DNA of 57,917 nucleotides from Paracoccus marinaquae. GTDB lineage: Bacteria > Pseudomonadota > Alphaproteobacteria > Rhodobacterales > Rhodobacteraceae. Shown piece after piece: positions 51,819 through 57,917 of this stretch. The DNA lies in NCBI RefSeq assembly GCF_018860165.1, contig NZ_JAHKNG010000023.1:1-57917 (forward strand), read 5' to 3'. A model generated the notes under the pieces. It worked only from the letters and a program-made list of their open reading frames with translations. It did not search any database and had not been told where the DNA came from. Within the stretch, counting starts at the first letter, position 1, and every line of letters starts with the position of its first letter. Both the position numbers and the translations under genes were made by a program.

Positions 51819-52637
51819 ATGACACTTCGCCCCGCCAACCTGTCCCTTTTCGCTCAGGCGCAGCAGTCCCCGGCCGTGATCCGCGGGCAGAACTTCACGG
51901 TGCACCGTTTCGACCCCGCGCCCGGGCAGACCAGCGCGATCACCAGCGCCGAGGAAGTGCTGTTCATCCTGCCGGGCGGTGGCGGCACCATCCGGATCGG
52001 GCAGGCCGCGCATCGGGTTCCGCCGCGTTCGCTGGTCATCGCGCCGCAGGGCACGACGGAGCTGGAGCTTGATGGACCCGAGCCGGCCTATGCGCTGACC
52101 ACCGGCGCCGGCCCGGATCGGAGCCATGCCGTGAATGCGGCCGACTATGCCACACCCGACGCGCGCGTGCGTCCGGTCAGCGCGAGTTCCGCCACCTCCG
52201 GGGAAAGCCAGACCGGGCTGCGCATCTACCCGATCGACGAGGTGCCGTTTCCGGAAGGCAATCCGCGCCTGAAGTTCCTGCGCACCGCGACGATGAGCGT
52301 GAACTGGGTGGAATATGACGGGCCAAGGAACCGCCAGAAGCTTTCGCCCCATGCCCATACCGATTTCGAACAGGGTTCGCTCGCCATCGCCGGCACGTTC
52401 ATCCACCATATCCGCACACCCTGGGGGCCGGATGCCGATACCTGGCGCGAGGACCAGCATATCGACGCGGGCGCCGACAGCCTGCTGATCATCCCACCGG
52501 AACTTGTCCACACGACCGAGGGCGTCGGTGAAGGCAAGCATATCCTCATCGACATCTTCGCGCCGGCGCGCGAGGACTTCATCGCCAAGGGCTGGGTTCA
52601 CAACGCGGATGATTACGCTCCGCGCGAGCCGGCCTGA
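51819..52637 (+). CDS. Bicupin protein of unknown function
   Basis: 272 aa with two cupin halves. The first (TSAEEVLFILPGGGGTIRIG, VPPRSLVIAPQGTTEL) lacks the His ligands. The second (LSPHAHTDFEQGSLAIAGTF, IIPPELVHTTEGVGEGKHIL) retains His-x-His...Glu and a late His and so could bind a metal ion. This one-active-domain pattern occurs in dioxygenases and sugar-acid isomerases, but I cannot assign a reaction. It sits between the flavin-reductase-like and amidohydrolase genes, in the same direction with short gaps. Confidence 0.82.
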   Translation: MTLRPANLSLFAQAQQSPAVIRGQNFTVHRFDPAPGQTSAITSAEEVLFILPGGGGTIRIGQAAHRVPPRSLVIAPQGTTELELDGPEPAYALTTGAGPDRSHAVNAADYATPDARVRPVSASSATSGESQTGLRIYPIDEVPFPEGNPRLKFLRTATMSVNWVEYDGPRNRQKLSPHAHTDFEQGSLAIAGTFIHHIRTPWGPDADTWREDQHIDAGADSLLIIPPELVHTTEGVGEGKHILIDIFAPAREDFIAKGWVHNADDYAPREPA

Positions 52638-52664
52638 GCGCCGCAAACGCGACGGGAGAGCCGG

Positions 52665-53546
52665 ATGAACCGGGCAGAAACAGCCAAGCGGGCGCAGGCG
52701 ATCGGCAACATCACCGACTGCCATGTTCATGTCTTCGAGGACAGGAACCGCTATCCGATGCCGATCAAGCCTGCCTACGAGCCGCCCTTCGCGCCGGTGA
52801 GTTCACTGCTCGAGCGCGCCGCCCGCGCCTCGGTCTCGCGTTTTGTCCTCGTGCAGCCGACGCCTTATGCCGACGATCTGTCATTGCTGGAAGCGTCGCT
52901 TGCAACCCTGAGGGGGCGGGCGCGGGGTGTCGGTGTCGCCGGAAAATCGACCAGCCCGGAAGCGCTTTCCCGAATAACCTGGGCCGGCATCGTGGCCCTG
53001 CGCTTTGTCGAGACCCGTCTGCCGAACGGAGAGCGGATGCCGGGTACCGTCCCCATGTCCGATCTGGAAGGCGGGTTCGGGGCGCTGCTGCGCGAATTCG
53101 GAATGCATGCCGAGATCTGGGGCCCGCTGGCGGATATCCTCGCCCAGTGGCCGGTGATCGAGCGGACGAAAATTCCCGTCGTTCTGGACCACATGGCCGG
53201 GTTCAATGTCGAGGCCGGCCGCGAGCACAAGGATTTTCAGCGTCTTCTGGCCATGCTGCGCGACGGCGCGGTCTGGGTCAAGCTGGCGATCTGCCGGCGC
53301 GTCGCGGGCACGGATTACGACGTGCTGCGCCCGTTTCACGATGACCTTGTCGAGGCCAATTCCGAGCGCCTCATCTGGGCCACGGACAACCCCTTCGTGC
53401 GCTATCCCGGAACACCCCCGACCGTGGAAGGGCTTTTGCAGCAATTCCTGGACTGGGTCCCCGACGAGGCGCTTGCCCGCCGGATCCTGGTCGAGAATCC
53501 GGCGCGGCTTTACAGGTTCCCCGGCCCGTCCGGCCTGACCGGATAG
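52665..53546 (+). CDS. Amidohydrolase-family hydrolase, LigI-like
   Basis: 293 aa, TIM-barrel amidohydrolase (amidohydrolase_2 group; 2-pyrone-4,6-dicarboxylate hydrolase is the nearest functional relative I recognise). The metal/active-site signature DCHVHVFEDRNRYPM is at residue 18, IPVVLDHMAGFN in the middle and the catalytic Asp in LIWATDNPFVRYPG. It probably hydrolyses a lactone or cyclic amide. Its last 37 bp overlap the convergent iclR gene. Confidence 0.86.
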   Translation: MNRAETAKRAQAIGNITDCHVHVFEDRNRYPMPIKPAYEPPFAPVSSLLERAARASVSRFVLVQPTPYADDLSLLEASLATLRGRARGVGVAGKSTSPEALSRITWAGIVALRFVETRLPNGERMPGTVPMSDLEGGFGALLREFGMHAEIWGPLADILAQWPVIERTKIPVVLDHMAGFNVEAGREHKDFQRLLAMLRDGAVWVKLAICRRVAGTDYDVLRPFHDDLVEANSERLIWATDNPFVRYPGTPPTVEGLLQQFLDWVPDEALARRILVENPARLYRFPGPSGLTG

Positions 53547-54310
53547 CCGCCCGCGCCCAGCCGGGCCTCGATCTGCTCCACCGTCGCGCGAAGCGCCTCG
53601 ATGACCGCATTTCGGCTCTCGCTCTGCTTCAGGGCCGACCGGAAATAGGTGACCCCGCAGGTCGCCAGGACACGCTCACCCAGCCGGATCGGCATGGCGA
53701 TGGTGCCCGAGTTGCGCGGCTCAAGGCGCTCGTCCCGCTCGGCATAGCCATGGGCGCGTGATTGGGCGACGGTCATCGCGAAATTCCGGTCATCGACGAG
53801 ATAGTTCTCCGGATCCTCCGAGGACCGCATGATATTGCGCAGGATCTGCTGTTCCTTCGGCGGGCAAAAGTGGACATAGGCGCGCCCAAGTCCTCGGCCG
53901 CCAAGGCTGAGCCGCCGCCCGAGCGAGGCATGGAAGGGCGAAACGGGGCTGTCGGGGATGGTGCTGTAATTCACGATCACCGCGTCCAGATCCAGCGTGC
54001 AGATCGCGCAGGGCCACAGGATATCCTTGGTCAGCTGGTCGGCATAGGGCCGCGCCATCTCAACGACCATCGGGGCGCCATGGAAGCCGGCGCTCAGTTG
54101 CTCGATCGCCGAGGTGACCTGATAGCCGCGCGTCTTCTCGTCCTGATTGACATAACCGGCGGCGATCAACGTCTGCAACAGGCGCACGATGGTCGGCTTG
54201 GGGATGCCGGTCCTGGCGTGCAGGTCCCCGACCGTCGAAAGGCCGCCGCGATTCAACGCGGCCAGTACCGACAGCGCCTTGGTGACCGCCTGGACGGGAG
54301 CGAATGCCAT
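53510..54310 (-). CDS. IclR-family transcriptional regulator
   Basis: 266 aa. The N-terminal winged helix has VTKALSVLAALNRGGLSTVG and HARTGIPKPTIVRLLQTLIA; the C-terminal effector domain contains RRLSLGGRGLGRAYVHFCPP and RDERLEPRNSGTIAMPI. IclR proteins bind a catabolic substrate or intermediate and act as repressor or activator of adjacent genes. The palindrome at 54390-54408 lies 80 bp upstream, between this gene and the divergent lyase gene. ATG 54310 begins the conserved part; the longer frame would cross the operator. Confidence 0.92.
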   Translation of the reverse strand: MAFAPVQAVTKALSVLAALNRGGLSTVGDLHARTGIPKPTIVRLLQTLIAAGYVNQDEKTRGYQVTSAIEQLSAGFHGAPMVVEMARPYADQLTKDILWPCAICTLDLDAVIVNYSTIPDSPVSPFHASLGRRLSLGGRGLGRAYVHFCPPKEQQILRNIMRSSEDPENYLVDDRNFAMTVAQSRAHGYAERDERLEPRNSGTIAMPIRLGERVLATCGVTYFRSALKQSESRNAVIEALRATVEQIEARLGAGGYPVRPDGPGNL

Positions 54311-54389
54311 GATCTCGGCCCTGATTTTTGGAACTCGGCGCGCAGACCCTTCCGCGACCGACCTGCCGAGGTTACACTTGCTGACCGAT

Positions 54390-54408
54390 CGTTTCAGCCA
54401 ATGAAACG
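54390..54408. promoter_or_regulatory. 19-bp perfect palindrome, putative IclR-type operator 2
   Basis: CGTTTCA (54390-54396), GCCAA, TGAAACG (54402-54408). It lies in the divergent iclR-lyase gap and shares TTTCA-N5-TGAAA with the box upstream of the transporter operon. A perfect -35 TTGACA for the lyase gene lies 21 bp further on (54430-54435), though its -10 is poor, which would fit activation. Confidence 0.68.
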
Positions 54409-54501
54409 GTGCCGATCTGCATTTCCCTTTTGACAGGCTGCGTCCTAGCCTTTCGGCACTGAAAAGCCTGCCGAAACGGGCGGGCATCGGGAGGGGCCTG
54501 A

Positions 54502-55950
54502 ATGGACATGATCGTCGAAGTTACCGGGCACAATCTTACGCTGGAGATGATTGACGCGGTCGCGCGGCAAGGCAGGCGGGTGGCCATCGGCGCCACCGCG
54601 ATCGATCAGATGGAGCGCGGCCGTCAGGCTCTGGATACCGCCATCGCGCGTGGCGAGCGGATCTATGGCGCGACCACCAGCGTCGGCCTCAAAACCACGA
54701 CCCGCATCGACCAGGGCAATGCCACCGAGTTCAATCGCCGCCTGCTGAGAACCCATAATGCCGGCCACGGTCCCGTCGCCAGCCGCGATGCCGTGCGGGC
54801 GACGCTTCTGGCCCTGCTGAACTCGCTGGCCAGCGGCCGGACGGGGGCGCGGCCTTTGCTGGCGCATGTCATCGCCGAGGCGATCAATGCCGATACGCCG
54901 ATTGACATGCATGTCTGGGGGTCGATGGGACAGAGCGACATGTCTTCGATGTCCGATATCGGGCTTGCGCTTTTCGGCGATGCCGAACTGGCCGCGGGCG
55001 AGGCGCTCGCGCTTCTCAATTCCAGCGCCATGTCGACAGGGATGGCGGCGCTGGCGGTGATCGACCTCGACCGGCTGCTGCGCCTGTCCACGCTGACCAG
55101 CGCGCTCAGCATGGAGGGCTATGCGGCGAACCCTTCCATCGTTTCGGCCATCGCGTTGGAATCGCGCCCGTTCGATGGCCTGCGCCTTCATGGCGGATCC
55201 ATCCGGCGTTATCTCGACGGCAGCTACATTCTCGACGCCGACGGGCCGCGCAATCATCAGGATCCCTTGTGTTTTCGTTCGCTGCCGATGGTGCAGGGCA
55301 CGGCGCAGGACAATATGACCTTCGCGACGGGGCAGATCATCCGCGAGTTGAATGCCAGCCAGGGTAACCCGGTCATCTCGCTGAATGATGGCGGCCTGGC
55401 GGCGGTGGCGAATTTCGACATGGTGGCGCTGTGCATGGCGCTGGACGTGGCACGCCTTGGCTTTGCGCCGCTTCTGACCAGTTCGGCCGAACGGGTTGCC
55501 AAGCTGGTCGATGCGATCTGGTCGGGACTGCCTGCCAGCCTGATCGAGGATGACGGCGTGGGTGCGCCCGGCTTCAACGGCGTGGCGCTGTTCCACAAGT
55601 CCATCACCTCCGAGGCGCGCCTTCTGACCGTTCCGCTCGCCGGCGAACTTGCCAGTTCAAGCCATTCCAACGGCGTGATGGACCGCGCCTCGCTTGCCGC
55701 GCTTGGCGCGCGGCGCGCGATCGAACTTGCCCATCTTGGCCGGTCGATCATCGCGATGGAAATGATGGTCGCGGCGCAGGCGGTGGACCTGCGCGGACGC
55801 CGCCCGCTTGGCCGGGTCACGGGTGCGCTGCATGCCTTTGTGCGCGAAGCCCTGCCCTTCACCGCCACGGGCGGGAGTGCGCCTCGCGTGCAGCCGCTGC
55901 TTGATCTCATCGAGAGTTCCGGCCCCGCGCTTGACGAATTGATGGCATAG
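54502..55950 (+). CDS. Aromatic ammonia-lyase-fold protein without MIO triad
   Basis: 482 aa, clearly of the HAL/PAL superfamily by length and architecture. Matching blocks are RIYGATTSVGLKT (Tyr55, cf. YGxNTGFG), ALALLNSSAMSTG (Asn173, cf. LINGTQ) and NHQDPLCFRSLPMVQG (cf. QDPYSxRCxPQVxG, Arg259 kept, Tyr replaced by Leu256). The Ala-Ser-Gly that cyclises to the MIO electrophile is replaced: GSVGASGDL becomes GSMG-Gln144-Ser145-Asp146. The NQED region reads SSSHSNG. It therefore cannot form MIO and should catalyse a different elimination. Ergothionase, a superfamily member reported to act without MIO, is a precedent. ATG 54502 follows GGGAGGGGCC. Confidence 0.8.
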   Translation: MDMIVEVTGHNLTLEMIDAVARQGRRVAIGATAIDQMERGRQALDTAIARGERIYGATTSVGLKTTTRIDQGNATEFNRRLLRTHNAGHGPVASRDAVRATLLALLNSLASGRTGARPLLAHVIAEAINADTPIDMHVWGSMGQSDMSSMSDIGLALFGDAELAAGEALALLNSSAMSTGMAALAVIDLDRLLRLSTLTSALSMEGYAANPSIVSAIALESRPFDGLRLHGGSIRRYLDGSYILDADGPRNHQDPLCFRSLPMVQGTAQDNMTFATGQIIRELNASQGNPVISLNDGGLAAVANFDMVALCMALDVARLGFAPLLTSSAERVAKLVDAIWSGLPASLIEDDGVGAPGFNGVALFHKSITSEARLLTVPLAGELASSSHSNGVMDRASLAALGARRAIELAHLGRSIIAMEMMVAAQAVDLRGRRPLGRVTGALHAFVREALPFTATGGSAPRVQPLLDLIESSGPALDELMA

Positions 55951-56006
55951 GCTGACTGCCGCCCCTTGGCAGCAAACCAGATGAAACCGAAAGAAGGATC
56001 AGGCCG

Positions 56007-56774
56007 ATGAACAGCGTCAAACCCGGCATGCGCAAACGGATCGCGCAGGGCGACCGGATGCTGGGCAGCTTCATCAAGCTGACCGATCCGTCCTCCATCG
56101 AGATTTTCGGCGGCACCGGTTTCGATTTTGTCGTGATTGATCAGGAGCATGGCCCGTTCGACCGCCAGGCGCTGAATATCGCGATGCTGGCCGCGCGCGC
56201 CGCAGGCGTTGCCGGCGTCGTCCGCGTGCCGCAACCGACGCCCGATCTGATCCTCTCTACACTTGACGTCGGGGCCACCGGCATCCTTGCGCCGCATATC
56301 GTCACGGCTGAAGATGCGCGCGGCCTTGTCTCGGCCTGCCGATACCGATCCGGTCGCCGCGGGTTTTCCGGCGTGACCCGCGCCGGCGGCTATGGCTCGT
56401 CGTCCATGTGGCAACAGATCGACGCCTCGGATGCAGCGATCGCCGCGATCGCCATGATCGAGGATCCGCCCGCGCTCGACCATCTCGATGAAATTCTGGC
56501 CGTCGATGGCCTTGATGCGATCTTCATCGGCAGGGGCGATCTGACCGTGGCCTTCGGTGCCAGGACGCGGAACGATGATATCGTGGTGCAGGCTGTGGAC
56601 CGAATTCTCGAGGCCGCGCGTCGCCACGGCAAACCGGTCTTGATGCTGGCCGATAACCCGGCAGAAGCCGGAGCGCTGTTCGATCGCGGCATCGCGTCGC
56701 TTATCGTCTCGTCCGATCAGGGCCTGCTGCGCAAGGCTGCGGCAGAGATCGCTGGCGAGTTTCGCGCGCTGTAG
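56007..56774 (+). CDS. HpcH/HpaI-family aldolase
   Basis: 255 aa, class II metal-dependent aldolase fold. The signatures are FDFVVIDQEHGPFDRQAL near residue 40 (metal-site His/Glu region), GATGILAPHIVTAEDARGLV near residue 90, and FIGRGDLTVAFG. Family members cleave 2-oxo-4-hydroxy acids to pyruvate or a related oxo acid plus an aldehyde. It lies 56 bp after the lyase gene and is probably co-transcribed. It could release a C3 unit from the pathway product; its substrate is not known. Confidence 0.9.
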   Translation: MNSVKPGMRKRIAQGDRMLGSFIKLTDPSSIEIFGGTGFDFVVIDQEHGPFDRQALNIAMLAARAAGVAGVVRVPQPTPDLILSTLDVGATGILAPHIVTAEDARGLVSACRYRSGRRGFSGVTRAGGYGSSSMWQQIDASDAAIAAIAMIEDPPALDHLDEILAVDGLDAIFIGRGDLTVAFGARTRNDDIVVQAVDRILEAARRHGKPVLMLADNPAEAGALFDRGIASLIVSSDQGLLRKAAAEIAGEFRAL

Positions 56775-56801
56775 CCGGCCGCTGGGGGCGCGGATATTTC
56801 C

Positions 56802-56865
56802 GGCGCCGCCTGATGATCGCGGCGGCGCCCTGAGCAGGATCTGAAAAACAGATCAAGGCGCCGCC
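56802..56865. terminator. Compound hairpin between convergent aldolase and dehydrogenase genes
   Basis: Three copies of one GC block: GGCGCCGCC (56802-56810), its complement GGCGGCGCC (56821-56829), and GGCGCCGCC again (56857-56865). The middle copy can pair with either neighbour. A GATCTG/CAGATC stem with an AAAAA loop (56838-56854) lies in the second spacer. It probably terminates transcription from both sides. Confidence 0.55.
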
Positions 56866-56991
56866 GCGCGGCCACAGCCGGTCAATCTTCCCGTCAAAGT
56901 GCCCCGAGCCAAAGAAGCTGGCCTGAAATCGGACGGGTGCCGTTCCAGCCCGCAGGTTGCATGACACCATCAGCCAGGTTCGCGCCGTAGT

Positions 56992-57917
56992 TTACGCCAG
57001 ATCGTCTGGCATGATGTTATTTGGGATGTTCTGGAAGCAGACCGGTCGCAGGAAGCGTCGGATGGAGAGGGTTCCGACGGATGTGGCGCCGAAATTGGTG
57101 CTGGCGGGGTAGGGGCCGCCATGGACCATGGCATCGGCCACCTCGACCCCGGTCGAGAAGCCGTTGGCGAGGACCCGGCCGGCCTTGCGTTCGAGGATCG
57201 GCAGCAGGCGCCTGGCCTCGGGCGCGTCGCCCTCGTCCAGGTGCAGGGTCGCGGTCAGCTGGCCCTCGAAGCCGCGCGCCAGCAGCTCCATCTCGTCCGT
57301 CCCGGCCACGCGGATCACCAGGCCCAGCGGGCCGAAGACCTCCTCGCCAAGCGCGTGGTCCTGCAGATAGCTCTGCGCGTCGGTCTGGTAGAGGTTCGGG
57401 CTGGCCTGGCGCCCGTGGCTTTCGGTCGACAGAAGCGGGGTGACGCTGTTGCGGCCCTCGAACCGGGCCTGGCCGTCGCGATAGGCCGCGGCGATGCCCT
57501 CGGTCAGCATGACCTGCGGGGCGACCGCCGCCAGGGCCTCGGTCGCGGCCGCCACGAAGGCGTCGCCCGCGGGCCCCGCCCCGATCACGGCGATGCCGGG
57601 ATTGGTGCAGAACTGCCCCGCCCCCATGGTCAGCGAGCCGGCCCAGCCGCGGCCGATCTCGGCGCCGCGCGCGCGGGCGGCCCGGGGCAGGACGAACATC
57701 GGGTTCACGCTGCCCAACTCGCCGAAGAAAGGGATCGGCTCGGGCCGGCCGGCGCAGAGATCGAACAGCGCCCGACCGCCGCCCAGGCTACCGGTGAAGC
57801 CCACCGCCCGGATCAGCGGATGGGTGACCAGCGCCGTGCCGACATCGCGCCGGCCGCCCTGGATCAGGCTGAAGACGCCCGGATGCATGCCGGTCTTCGC
57901 GATCGCCGCGTGGATCG
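56992..57917 (-). CDS. 2,5-dioxovalerate (alpha-ketoglutarate semialdehyde) dehydrogenase, C-terminal part
   Basis: The gene runs off the right edge; about 308 C-terminal codons are visible. It is an NAD(P)-dependent aldehyde dehydrogenase. GFTGSLGGGRALFDL precedes the catalytic Glu in FFGELGSVNPMFVLP, and the catalytic Cys is in MGAGQFCTNPG. These segments and VFGPLGLVIRV, VHGGPYPAST and RPVCFQN are characteristic of the alpha-ketoglutarate semialdehyde dehydrogenases of sugar-acid and hydroxyproline catabolism. It converts the semialdehyde to 2-oxoglutarate. Whether it belongs to the lyase cluster or to a separate operon beyond the window cannot be decided. Confidence 0.9.
   Translation of the reverse strand, partial: IHAAIAKTGMHPGVFSLIQGGRRDVGTALVTHPLIRAVGFTGSLGGGRALFDLCAGRPEPIPFFGELGSVNPMFVLPRAARARGAEIGRGWAGSLTMGAGQFCTNPGIAVIGAGPAGDAFVAAATEALAAVAPQVMLTEGIAAAYRDGQARFEGRNSVTPLLSTESHGRQASPNLYQTDAQSYLQDHALGEEVFGPLGLVIRVAGTDEMELLARGFEGQLTATLHLDEGDAPEARRLLPILERKAGRVLANGFSTGVEVADAMVHGGPYPASTNFGATSVGTLSIRRFLRPVCFQNIPNNIMPDDLA

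Noticed and set aside
54502..55950. Annotation as histidine ammonia-lyase (hutH)
   Set aside because: The Ala-Ser-Gly triad and several active-site residues are missing and no urocanase, imidazolonepropionase or other hut gene is adjacent.
1..57917. CRISPR arrays, tRNA/rRNA genes, prophage or integrase-bounded island
   Set aside because: No spaced direct repeats, no tRNA cloverleaf, no phage structural genes and no integrase were seen; the only mobile DNA is the IS at the left edge.

Overview
The window is about 58 kb of high-GC, gene-dense DNA that looks like the chromosome of an alphaproteobacterium of the Rhodobacteraceae, most probably Paracoccus or a close relative. This rests on gene order and protein families rather than on any rRNA marker. 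The pointers are glpX-recJ; bolA divergent from a J-domain gene; kdsD-lptC-lptA-lptB-hpf-ptsN; ilvE divergent from a petP/petR pair; an NnrU protein; and a repeated extragenic hairpin element of a type I associate with this family. I see no rRNA, tRNA, CRISPR array or prophage.

Layout. 1-143: the end of an IS5-family (IS903-like) insertion sequence entering from the left. 173-5518 (minus): pepP-like aminopeptidase, UlaG-like hydrolase, recJ, glpX. 5600-8755: bolA, J-domain protein, a stand-alone AraC-type DNA-binding domain, an exported protein and a short RNase D. 8765-12859: lipopolysaccharide transport and signalling cluster (kdsD, lptC, lptA, lptB, hpf, ptsN), without the rpoN that often sits between lptB and hpf. 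12924-16756: a small basic protein with its own promoter and palindrome, a VOC protein, ilvE, petP/petR and a family-4-like uracil-DNA glycosylase that has lost its usual Fe-S cysteines. 16812-21513: a two-gene RND efflux system. 21455-25392: DsbD N-domain protein, yqgE, map, a CinA-type domain protein and a GNAT acetyltransferase.

25393-32057 (minus) is a catabolic operon: cupin, 4HBT thioesterase, aryl-CoA ligase (best guess 2-aminobenzoate), porin, tryptophan 2,3-dioxygenase, a second related cupin and a flavin monooxygenase. It suggests tryptophan or anthranilate use through CoA thioesters. 32261-40534 is mixed: CbiX-like and DUF4202 proteins, NnrU, a FAD oxidoreductase divergent from mnmD (possibly a split MnmC), rhomboid protease, FMN reductase, MFS transporter and an ABC-2 exporter. 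40613-47986 is a complete lactate module: lutC, lutB, lutA, lactate permease, FAD D-lactate dehydrogenase and a divergent GntR/FCD regulator, with a 19-bp palindromic operator between the last two.

48330-57917 is the most unusual part. It is a catabolic island with a polar-amino-acid-type ABC transporter, a flavin-reductase-fold protein, a bicupin, an LigI-like amidohydrolase, an IclR regulator, an ammonia-lyase-fold protein without the MIO-forming Ala-Ser-Gly triad, an HpcH/HpaI aldolase and, at the right edge, a 2,5-dioxovalerate dehydrogenase. A TTTCA-N5-TGAAA palindrome occurs both upstream of the transporter and between iclR and the lyase gene, which suggests one regulator controls both units. 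The substrate is unknown. An elimination reaction that does not need MIO, as reported for ergothionase, is the leading hypothesis for the lyase.
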